Assembly (NCBI GenBank): GCA_012516075.1
Contig: JAAYXE010000174.1
Coordinates: forward strand, 1-48,510
Source: Chloroflexota bacterium
GTDB lineage: Bacteria > Chloroflexota > Anaerolineae > Anaerolineales > UBA4823
Length of the DNA: 48,510 bases
Direction: 5' to 3'
Part shown: one piece after another, positions 42,170 through 48,510 of the stretch
How the letters are laid out: the number at the start of each line of letters is the position of its first letter
Position numbering within the stretch: the stretch's first letter is position 1
Notes under the pieces: generated by a model
What the model was told of the DNA's origin: nothing
The model's input: only the letters and a program-made list of their open reading frames with translations
Databases searched by the model: none
Program-made: the position numbers and the translations under genes

Positions 42170-42553
42170 TCAACGGGGCGGGCTGTGCGCGATCACCACC
42201 TGGATGCGCAGTTTCTCGTCTGGGGAGGCGCGCAGCAGGTAATGGTAGTGTTCCTGGTGCAGGCTCTCTCCGGCTGTAGACAGATATCCCCAGTTCACCT
42301 CGGCCAGCCAGACTTCACTGCTCAGGGAGTAGGAGGTAACCACCTCCGCGCGGGCGCGGGTCAGACCCTGGCTGCGGTACTGTTCTGCGGCATCCGCAAA
42401 GGCGCGCTCCACCTCCGCCAGATCGGATATGGGTATGCTCGCCCCGCTGCCCAGCACCAGGCCGGGCACCATATAGCAGGCCGCGATCCCTGCCAGGTCG
42501 CCTTCGGATAAAGCTCGACCGTAGCGTTCGAAAAACTGCTCAATGGTTTCCAT
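42170..42553 (-). CDS. SnoaL/NTF2-like small protein
   Basis: This 127-residue protein has the cone-shaped NTF2 layout: two N-terminal helices (IEQFFERYGRALSEGDLAGIAAC), a strand region, a middle helix (AEVERAFADAAEQYRSQG) and C-terminal strands (EVWLAEVNWGYL, HYHYLLRASP). Members range from small isomerases to binding proteins, and no catalytic pair is certain here. The ATG at 42553 has GGGAGG upstream. It is divergent from the monooxygenase-like gene at 42645, the pair sharing 91 bp of promoter region. Confidence 0.7.
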   Translation of the reverse strand: METIEQFFERYGRALSEGDLAGIAACYMVPGLVLGSGASIPISDLAEVERAFADAAEQYRSQGLTRARAEVVTSYSLSSEVWLAEVNWGYLSTAGESLHQEHYHYLLRASPDEKLRIQVVIAHSPPR

Positions 42554-42644
42554 ACCTGTTTCCTCCCTGAATGAACCGGTTTTCGATTGTACATTTTATG
42601 GAAAGCCGGTGTCAAGTCGATTGCATACCTGGAAGGAGGTTGAA

Positions 42645-42965
42645 ATGATCGTGCGCATCTGGCACGGGCGGGTGCCCACTCCCAAGGCAGACGCTTACCG
42701 CCGCTTTTTACAACTGCGCGCCGTCCCCGATTACCAGTCGGTGCCGGGAAACCTGAGCGCCTACGTCCTGGAACGGCCGGAGGGCGAGATCACGCATTTC
42801 CTGACCATGACCTTCTGGGAAAATATGGAGGCCATCGCCGGGTTTGCCGGCGAAGATGTCGAGATGGCCAGATATTACCCCGAAGATCAGGATTACTTGC
42901 TCGAGTTCGAGCCTGCGGTGCAGCATTACGAGGTGGTGGGCGGCAGCGAACGGCGTCCGGATTAA
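42645..42965 (+). CDS. ABM-type (antibiotic biosynthesis monooxygenase-like) small protein
   Basis: This 106-residue protein is a single dimeric alpha-beta barrel: VRIWHGRVP, a helix with ADAYRRFL, then GNLSAYVLERPEGEITHFLTMTFW and a helix ending in YYPEDQDYLLEFEPAVQHYEV. It resembles ABM or DUF1330/EthD-like proteins, some of which are cofactor-free monooxygenases. No specific reaction can be given. The ATG at 42645 follows GGAAGGAGGT, a strong site; a frame start 34 codons earlier has none. It is divergent from the NTF2-like gene. Confidence 0.72.
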   Translation: MIVRIWHGRVPTPKADAYRRFLQLRAVPDYQSVPGNLSAYVLERPEGEITHFLTMTFWENMEAIAGFAGEDVEMARYYPEDQDYLLEFEPAVQHYEVVGGSERRPD

Positions 42966-43106
42966 GGCAGCCGCGGCGTCCCGTGTTCACCTGCTGCCTT
43001 TCAGGCGCCTCTGTTCCCCTGATTGATTAAGAAACTTTCATGTCTGCAGGCGGCGAACAGGCATCCGCCTCGCTGTTCCGCGCGGCGCGCCGGCCGCCAT
43101 TTGGTG

Positions 43107-43112
43107 TAAAAT
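43107..43112 (+). promoter_or_regulatory. -10 box for the glycosyltransferase-NHL gene
   Basis: TAAAAT lies 6 bases before a TTG (43119) and 45 bases before the ATG at 43158. If TTG is used the transcript would be leaderless; if ATG is used, there is a 40-base leader. Confidence 0.4.
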
Positions 43113-43157
43113 ACGGCATTGAGCATAAGACTGAGGAGAAAAACGGTAACAAAACGC

Positions 43158-46100
43158 ATGGCACAAGAAGTCTCCCTTCAACCCCCACAAGAACAGAGGG
43201 CATCCTGGTTAGAGCGGCCGGTGTTTACCACGGTGGTGCTCAACTGGGAACGGGTTCTGTTTGCCGTGATCCTCGTGGTCGCCGTGTTCACCCGCTTCTA
43301 CCTGCTGGAGAACCGGGTGATGAGCCACGACGAAAACTCGCATGTTTATTACTCCTGGCTGCTTTACCGCGGCCAGGGCTACAGCCACGACCCGGTGACT
43401 CACGGTCCGCTGCAGTTTCACCTGGTGGCGCTCTCTTACTTCCTTTTCGGTGACAGCGACTTTTCGGCGCGCATCCCCGCTGTGCTGTTCAGCATTGCCA
43501 CGGTCGCCTTCATGTGGGCGTACCGCCGCTATCTGGGGAAGGCCGGCGCGCTGGTCGGCGCGCTGTTGATGGTGATCTCGCCGTATATGCTCTACTACGG
43601 GCGCTACGTGCGCAACGAGGCCTTCGTTGCGCTCTTCGGCGTGATCATGCTGTGGACCATGCTGCGCTATCTGGAGAGCGGCGCGCCGCGCTATCTGATC
43701 TATCTGACGATCGTCACCGCGCTGCACTTCACCACCAAAGAGACCTCCTTTATTTACCAGGCTCAGGCGCTCATCTTCCTGGCCTTCCTGCTGATCTACC
43801 GCATTTCGCTGAAAGAATGGGCGGTCCCGGCCTACCGCAACCTGTTCCTGATCGTGCTGCTGGCCGGGCTGCTGCTCCTGGGCGGCGCAGTGGCTACCGG
43901 CGTGATCGACACCGGCCCCCCGCTCAGCGAGGCCTCTACCGAACTGGCCCCGGCCACGCCCTTACCCGGTGAAGGGCAGGGTATGTCATCCGGCCTGCCG
44001 CTGGTGCTGGCCGGGCTGGGTGCGGCAGCGCTGCTGGCCAGCCTGTACCTGTTAATCCGCGGCTACACCTGGAAGGGCCTGCAGTCCGAACGCTCCTTCG
44101 ACCTGCTGGTCATTCTGGGGACCCTGGTGCTGCCCATGCTGGCTCCCTTCCCGGTCAAAGCCCTGGGCATCAATCCCATCGATTACAACAACCCGACGGC
44201 CATCACCGTCAACGTGGTCTTCATTGTGATCCTGACGCTGCTCGCCGTGGGCGTCGGGCTGCTGTGGAACCGGCGCCTGTGGGTGATCAACGCGGCCCTG
44301 TTCTACGCCATCTTCACGGTGTTTTACACCACCGTGTTCACCAACGGCTTCGGCTTCCTGACCGGCCTGGTGGGTTCGCTGGGCTACTGGCTGGAGCAGC
44401 AGGGCGTCAACCGCGGCAACCAGCCCTTCTACTATTACGCCCTGCTGCAGGTGCCGTTTTACGAGTTCCTGCCGCTGCTGGGCACCTTCCTGGCAGCTGG
44501 TGTGGCGGTCTTCTGGGGCCGGCTGCAGTCGCAGCCCGATGAGGAGCCTGCGCAGCCTGCCGCAGATGTGCGTGTGGCGCCAACCGGAGCGAGGCGCGTC
44601 GAGGGAGAGGTACAGCCCGCGCCCGTCTTCGCCCTGCTGCTTTACTGGGCGGTCACCAGCCTGGCGGCTTACACCATCGCAGGCGAGAAAATGCCCTGGC
44701 TGACGGTGCACATCACCCTGCCGCTCATCCTGCTCACCGGCTGGGGGCTGGGGCGCTGGATCGAGTCTATCGACTGGGCTTTCTTCCGCCAGCGGCGGGG
44801 GTGGCTGGTGCTTGCCCTGCTGCCGGTCTTTCTGCTCAGCCTGGCCTCCACGATGGCGGCTCTGCTGGGCACCACGCCGCCGTTCCAGGGCAGCTCGCTG
44901 GCGCAGCTGCGCGTGACCACCACGTTTATCACCTCGCTGGTCATGGCCGCCGGGAGCGCCGCCGCGCTGTACTACCTGATCCGTCCCTGGCAGCCGGCGC
45001 AGTTCTTCCGGGTGCTTGTCCTGGCCGGATTTGCTCTCCTGGCGGTGCTGACGGCGCGCTCGGCTTTCATCGCTTCGTATATCAACTACGATAACGCCCG
45101 TGAGTTCCTGGTATACGCTCACTCGGCCGGCGGGGTGAAAGAGGCCCTGGCGCAGATCGAGGACATCTCCCGCCGTACGGTCGGGGATAAAAACATCGTG
45201 GTCGCTTACGACAACGCCACCACGTATCCTTACTGGTGGTATCTGCGCGACTACCCCAACCAGCAGTATTACGGAGAGAACCCCACGCGCGCCCTGCGTG
45301 ACGTGCCCGTCATCCTGGTGGGGGATGAAAACTACGGCAAGATCGAGCCGATTGTGGGCCAGGCTTATTACCAGTATGACTACGTGCGCCTGTGGTGGCC
45401 GATCCAGGACTATTACGACCTGACGTGGGACCGCATCTGGCACGCCATCTCCGACCCCACCATGCGCTCGGCCCTGATGAAGATCTGGCTGTACCGCGAT
45501 TACAGCGCTTACGGGCAGATCAAAGGCTTCGATTACAGCCTGCCGAACTGGAGCCCGGCGGCGCGTATGCGCCTGTACGTGCGCAAAGACGTGCTCGCAC
45601 AGCTGTGGAACTACGGCGCCGTCCCGGCCGAGGTCGAAGAGGTGGTCGCCGATCCCTATGAGGGCAAAGATGCAGCCCTGACGGCCAGCCGGGTGATCGG
45701 TTTCACCGGCAGCGAGCCGGGCCAGTTCCAGCGTCCGCGCGACCTGGCCATCGCCCCGGACGGCAGCCTGTATGTCGCCGATACCATGAACCACCGCATC
45801 CAGCATCTGTCGGCGGACGGCGAGGTGCTGAACGTGTGGGGCAGCTTCGCCGATTCCAGCCAGGGATCGGCCCCGCCCGGCACCTTCTACGAACCCTGGG
45901 GGATCGCCGTCGGCCCCGACGGCTCGGTTTACGTGGCCGACACGTGGAACCACCGCATCCAGAAGTTCACGCCCGAAGGCGAATTCATTACCGCCTGGGG
46001 CTACTTCGGCCAGATGGAAACGCCGGACGCCTTCTGGGGTCCGCGCGATGTGGAAGTGGACTCGCAGGGCCGGGTGTTCGTCACCGACACGGGCAATAAA

Positions 46101-46571
46101 CGCATCGCCATCTTCGATGCCCAGGGCAACTTCATCACCCAGTTTGGCAGCGAAGGCTTCGCGCCGGGTGAGTTCAGCGAGCCGGTCGGGCTGGCCGTAG
46201 ACGCCGACGGCCGTGTGTTTGTGGCCGATACCTGGAACCAGCGCATCCAGGTCCTGGTGGAGAGCGCGGACGGCGTGTTTGAGCCGCAGACCTCCTGGGA
46301 CGTGGTGGCCTGGTACGGCCAGTCGCTGGACAACAAGCCCTACCTGGATGTGGACGAGAACTACATCTACGCCACCGATCCCGAGGGTTACCGCGTGCTG
46401 CAGTTTACGAAAGACGGCGAATTCGTACGCTACTGGGGCGACTTTACCACCGGCGCGGACGGCTTCGGCCAGGCCGGGGCGGTGGCGGTATCGCCTGACG
46501 GCAGCGGTGTGTGGGTAAGCGATGCCGGCAACGGGCGGGTCATGTTCTTCCCGCTGGAACAGGAGCCCTGA
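43158..46571 (+). CDS. GT-C membrane glycosyltransferase fused to an NHL beta-propeller (TIGR03663-like)
   Basis: This 1137-residue protein has three parts. Residues 1-620 contain about 13 membrane helices of the protein O-mannosyltransferase/ArnT (GT-C) type. The first periplasmic loop holds Asp58-Glu59 (SHDEN), the expected catalytic acid, and THGPLQFHLVALSYFLFGD matches TIGR03663. Residues about 620-845 form a soluble domain outside the membrane. Residues about 845-1137 carry five to six NHL repeats with the signature PDGSLYVADTMNHRIQ; the later ones read GSVYVADTWNHRIQ and GRVFVADTWNQRIQ. The enzyme probably moves a sugar from a lipid carrier to a protein or glycan, and the propeller may bind the acceptor. 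The ATG at 43158 is chosen over TTG 43119, without certainty. A long hairpin follows. Confidence 0.88.
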   Translation: MAQEVSLQPPQEQRASWLERPVFTTVVLNWERVLFAVILVVAVFTRFYLLENRVMSHDENSHVYYSWLLYRGQGYSHDPVTHGPLQFHLVALSYFLFGDSDFSARIPAVLFSIATVAFMWAYRRYLGKAGALVGALLMVISPYMLYYGRYVRNEAFVALFGVIMLWTMLRYLESGAPRYLIYLTIVTALHFTTKETSFIYQAQALIFLAFLLIYRISLKEWAVPAYRNLFLIVLLAGLLLLGGAVATGVIDTGPPLSEASTELAPATPLPGEGQGMSSGLPLVLAGLGAAALLASLYLLIRGYTWKGLQSERSFDLLVILGTLVLPMLAPFPVKALGINPIDYNNPTAITVNVVFIVILTLLAVGVGLLWNRRLWVINAALFYAIFTVFYTTVFTNGFGFLTGLVGSLGYWLEQQGVNRGNQPFYYYALLQVPFYEFLPLLGTFLAAGVAVFWGRLQSQPDEEPAQPAADVRVAPTGARRVEGEVQPAPVFALLLYWAVTSLAAYTIAGEKMPWLTVHITLPLILLTGWGLGRWIESIDWAFFRQRRGWLVLALLPVFLLSLASTMAALLGTTPPFQGSSLAQLRVTTTFITSLVMAAGSAAALYYLIRPWQPAQFFRVLVLAGFALLAVLTARSAFIASYINYDNAREFLVYAHSAGGVKEALAQIEDISRRTVGDKNIVVAYDNATTYPYWWYLRDYPNQQYYGENPTRALRDVPVILVGDENYGKIEPIVGQAYYQYDYVRLWWPIQDYYDLTWDRIWHAISDPTMRSALMKIWLYRDYSAYGQIKGFDYSLPNWSPAARMRLYVRKDVLAQLWNYGAVPAEVEEVVADPYEGKDAALTASRVIGFTGSEPGQFQRPRDLAIAPDGSLYVADTMNHRIQHLSADGEVLNVWGSFADSSQGSAPPGTFYEPWGIAVGPDGSVYVADTWNHRIQKFTPEGEFITAWGYFGQMETPDAFWGPRDVEVDSQGRVFVTDTGNKRIAIFDAQGNFITQFGSEGFAPGEFSEPVGLAVDADGRVFVADTWNQRIQVLVESADGVFEPQTSWDVVAWYGQSLDNKPYLDVDENYIYATDPEGYRVLQFTKDGEFVRYWGDFTTGADGFGQAGAVAVSPDGSGVWVSDAGNGRVMFFPLEQEP

Positions 46572-46601
46572 AGCGCCCGGCTCTGAATCTGGGTAGAAAA
46601 G

Positions 46602-46641
46602 CAAACAACCTGCAGCTTATGGTGAGGCTGCAGGTTGTTTG
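46602..46641. terminator. Strong bidirectional terminator
   Basis: The perfect 15-bp stem CAAACAACCTGCAGC (46602-46616) and GCTGCAGGTTGTTTG (46627-46641) with a 10-base loop ends in TTTGTTT on the plus strand; on the minus strand TTGTTTGC leads to TTTTC. It separates the convergent NHL-glycosyltransferase and reductase genes. Confidence 0.85.
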
Positions 46642-46659
46642 TTTAACCCGGCGGCAGAT

Positions 46660-47838
46660 TTACCCGGCTTCGATGTGAAGGGCTTCACTGTGCACCTGGC
46701 TGTACGGTTTCCCGATCATCTGGCGGGCCTGGTCTGCCTGCCCCCAGACGTTCCACAGCAGCACGCCTTCGATGCGCCCGTCTTCCAGGTAGTACAGCGT
46801 TCCCTCCCGGAAGGGCTCCTTCCATTCGCTGGCGATCTCCATCTGCGCGCTCAACCGCCCGACGGCTTCGTATCCCAGGTCGAAGAGATCGGAGTAGAAC
46901 AGGGGGATGTGCGTATAGGCGTGAGATGCGCCCGCCATGTTCATGCCGGCCGTTCTGCCCATCTGCAGGGCGTTGTCTTCGTGTTCGACGCGCATGCGGC
47001 GTTCCAGTGCCGGTGCAAAGAAGTTGGCCACGTCGCCGGCTGCGTAGATATCCGGGGCGCTTGTGCGCAGGAAAGAGTCGACCAGGATGCCGTTCTCGAC
47101 TGCCAGGCCGGCTGCTTCTGCCAGGTCGCTGTTGGGCCGGATGCCAATGCCGGCAACCACGTGGTCGACCAGGATCGACTGTCCGGAGCTGGTTTGGATG
47201 ACGGCGCCCCAGTTTACGCCCTGGATATTGACGACCTGGAGACCGGACAGCACTTCGACTCCCTGCTCCTGGAAGTGGTCTGTGATGAACGCGGCCAGGT
47301 CGCCGGGGAAGATGTTGGCGCCGATCCCGCTCTCGGGGAAGAGCATGACCACTTTCTGTCCGTTCATGCGCAGCGCCGCGGCGATCTCCGAGCCGATAAA
47401 GCCGCCGCCGATGACGCCGAAGCGAGCATGCGGGCCGGTCAGGCTGCGCAGGCGCCGGTAGTCTTCCAGGTCGCGGTAGTAGGTCACCTCGTCTCCGCCG
47501 AAAGGCAGCCGGCGCGGCGTGCCGCCGGTCGCCAGAAGCAGTTTGTCGTAGGCATAGGCCTCTCCCTGGTCATCGCGCACGATTTTGCGGTCCGGCTCCA
47601 GCTCCACAGCCTGCCGTCCCAGGATGATCTCTGTGTTCTCTGCGGAGATTTTGCGCCAGATGCTGTCGAGCGGCTTACCCTTCCACAGTCCTTTGGAGAG
47701 TGGGGGGCGGTTGTAGGGCAGGTGCTTTTCGGCGCTGAGCATTACGATCGACCCCTGGGGGTCGATGGAGCGGATGCCCTCCACAGCCGCTGCACCGGTC
47801 ATCCCGCCGCCGATGATTAGATAGGTTGATGTCTTCAA
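46660..47838 (-). CDS. AIF-like FAD-dependent pyridine nucleotide-disulphide reductase
   Basis: This 392-residue flavoprotein transfers electrons from NAD(P)H to a partner such as a ferredoxin, rubredoxin or quinone. IIGGGMTGAAAVEG (8-21) binds FAD, GVIGGGFIGSEIAAAL binds NAD(P), and IYAAGDVANF is the second FAD motif. No redox-active Cys pair is seen, so it is not a disulphide reductase. The C-terminus (HIPLFYSDLFDLGYEAVG) matches the apoptosis-inducing-factor group more than BenD/CamA reductases. The electron acceptor is not in the window. The ATG at 47838 has an AGGAGG site. Upstream lies a pair of hairpins that ends the small membrane protein gene. Confidence 0.88.
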   Translation of the reverse strand: MKTSTYLIIGGGMTGAAAVEGIRSIDPQGSIVMLSAEKHLPYNRPPLSKGLWKGKPLDSIWRKISAENTEIILGRQAVELEPDRKIVRDDQGEAYAYDKLLLATGGTPRRLPFGGDEVTYYRDLEDYRRLRSLTGPHARFGVIGGGFIGSEIAAALRMNGQKVVMLFPESGIGANIFPGDLAAFITDHFQEQGVEVLSGLQVVNIQGVNWGAVIQTSSGQSILVDHVVAGIGIRPNSDLAEAAGLAVENGILVDSFLRTSAPDIYAAGDVANFFAPALERRMRVEHEDNALQMGRTAGMNMAGASHAYTHIPLFYSDLFDLGYEAVGRLSAQMEIASEWKEPFREGTLYYLEDGRIEGVLLWNVWGQADQARQMIGKPYSQVHSEALHIEAG

Positions 47839-47906
47839 AATGGCCTCCTGTGAAGAATGATGTCATGTCTTCTATCTATAGGTCGCAGCAGGAGGCCATT
47901 TCTTAC

Positions 47907-47971
47907 CTGCCGGCGCTGTCCCGGCAGTTAACAGCGCAGCGGCGCCGGGGATTCCTGGCGCCGCTGCGCTG
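47907..47971. terminator. Two consecutive perfect hairpins
   Basis: CTGCCGG (47907-47913) and CCGGCAG (47921-47927) form one stem. CAGCGCAGCGGCGCC (47932-47946) and GGCGCCGCTGCGCTG (47957-47971) form a perfect 15-bp stem with a 10-base loop. They lie between the small membrane protein gene and the reductase on the minus strand. There is no T-run, so a transcript end or mRNA-stabilising role is inferred only from structure. Confidence 0.45.
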
Positions 47972-48016
47972 CAGGGGCGGCGTGCATGATTTCAGCCGGC
48001 TGGCCCGGGGTGCGGG

Positions 48017-48247
48017 TCAGAAGATGCCGCGGAAGACCAGGAACATCCCGACGAGGAACAGCGGCACGCCCACGATGAGCCCGACCACCGTCAGGCTGAC
48101 CAGGATCCCGGCAATCATCAAAACGAGGCCCAGGATCACCGCCACCAGCCGGCCGGTGAGGGTTACGATCCAGGAGATGAGCTGCCAGAGCGCCCAGAAG
48201 GGCCATAAAAACCACGGTACACCTTTACGCTGAGATTCCGATGACAT
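48017..48247 (-). CDS. Small two-helix membrane protein
   Basis: This 76-residue protein has two or three hydrophobic segments (about 15-32 with a Trp-rich amphipathic part, and 33-72) and a short charged N-terminus (SSESQRKG). Glycine and leucine-rich helices such as VILGLVLMIAGILVSL and VGLIVGVPLFLVGMFL are present. No known family was recognised. The ATG at 48247 follows AGGAGGGA, a strong site, so it is likely a real gene. It precedes hairpins and then the flavoprotein gene on the same strand. Confidence 0.65.
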   Translation of the reverse strand: MSSESQRKGVPWFLWPFWALWQLISWIVTLTGRLVAVILGLVLMIAGILVSLTVVGLIVGVPLFLVGMFLVFRGIF

Positions 48248-48487
48248 CTTTCTCCCTCCTGAACCCTGAAATACGGGTTCGAGTGTGATTTGTAACTGCT
48301 TTCATAGTTTTCTACGCAGGAGGAGTGTAAAGGTTGCAGGGGTAGTGACGGATAACAGCAGGCAGTTTGAGCTGTATGCTGCGCATACCTGTGCTTCGCC
48401 AGCCAGGTCGAAGACTGCCTGCTGGCCTGGCGGAAGGAACGTGAGACTGAAGGAAAATGTCCTGTATAGATCGCCTCCGGCCTCGAG

Positions 48488-48510
48488 GCATCCTTAGCGT
48501 AGTCGAAGGA
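48488..48510. repeat. Partial REP-like palindrome at the window edge
   Basis: TCCTT-agcgtagtcg-AAGGA (48491-48510) is a perfect 5-bp palindrome with the loop AGCGTAGTCG. The word resembles dispersed repeats of the form CATCCTTCGACTACGCTCAGGATG that I recall from bacterial intergenic regions. It is cut by the window end, so its extent is unknown. Confidence 0.4.

Noticed and set aside
44052..46604. Minus-strand open frame of 850 codons opposite the NHL gene
   Set aside because: The plus-strand protein has unmistakable GT-C and NHL motifs; the antisense frame has none.

Overview
The window looks like chromosome of a GC-rich bacterium of the phylum Chloroflexota, most likely class Anaerolineae. 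I base this on gene content and protein style, not on a database search: repeated LiaF-like/toast-rack membrane proteins, a membrane glycosyltransferase fused to an NHL propeller, a LysM relic of the kind common in that group, AT-rich TATAAT boxes placed directly against start codons, and intergenic palindromes of the GGGCACGGC/GCCGTGCCC type. I see no phage, plasmid, insertion-sequence transposase, CRISPR array or rRNA operon. There is one tRNA gene (Thr, CGT anticodon).

Layout. 1-2418: start of a ParB-like gene reading out of the window, a nested inverted repeat, a membrane-anchored TIM-barrel-like protein, and a fructokinase-type sugar kinase. 2419-12630: a promoter-bearing spacer, then a tandem universal stress protein followed 3 bp later by a 2900-residue cyclic beta-1,2-glucan synthase. 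12631-17600: a 0.7-kb spacer with structured repeats, then two LiaF-like envelope-response proteins around nicotinate phosphoribosyltransferase and a small membrane protein. 17627-18106: a decayed LysM gene. 18184-20982: a DinG-type helicase with N-terminal exonuclease. 21059-24640: moxR, DUF58 and DUF4129-like genes, translationally coupled. 24678-28577 (minus): a five-gene run of uridine kinase, cyclophilin, VTT membrane protein, M20 dipeptidase and CBS-ACT protein. 28683-28755: tRNA-Thr. 29235-30527: a GT4 glycosyltransferase. 30543-33063 (minus): thioesterase, TPR protein, uroporphyrinogen-decarboxylase-like protein and RsmD. 33294-34711 (minus): UDP-glucuronate-decarboxylase-like epimerase and GtrA. 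34846-37143 (minus): two envelope (lipo)proteins, one with G5 and propeller domains. 37193-38685: scpB and an RluB-type pseudouridine synthase. 38821-42965: a PLP decarboxylase and small accessory genes. 43158-46571: the glycosyltransferase-NHL fusion. 46660-48247 (minus): an AIF-like flavoprotein reductase and a small membrane protein.

How it fits together. Much of the window concerns the cell envelope and surface glycans: cyclic glucan synthesis, nucleotide-sugar conversion and GtrA, two glycosyltransferases, LiaF-like sensors and MoxR-DUF58 chaperone modules. The rest is housekeeping: NAD salvage, pyrimidine salvage, rRNA modification, chromosome segregation and DNA repair. The least explained signal is a small family of about 85-bp intergenic elements bounded by GGGCACGGC and GCCGTGCCC, present at 2575, 12896, 13011 and 40355. 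They are probably mobile or RNA-structured repeats.
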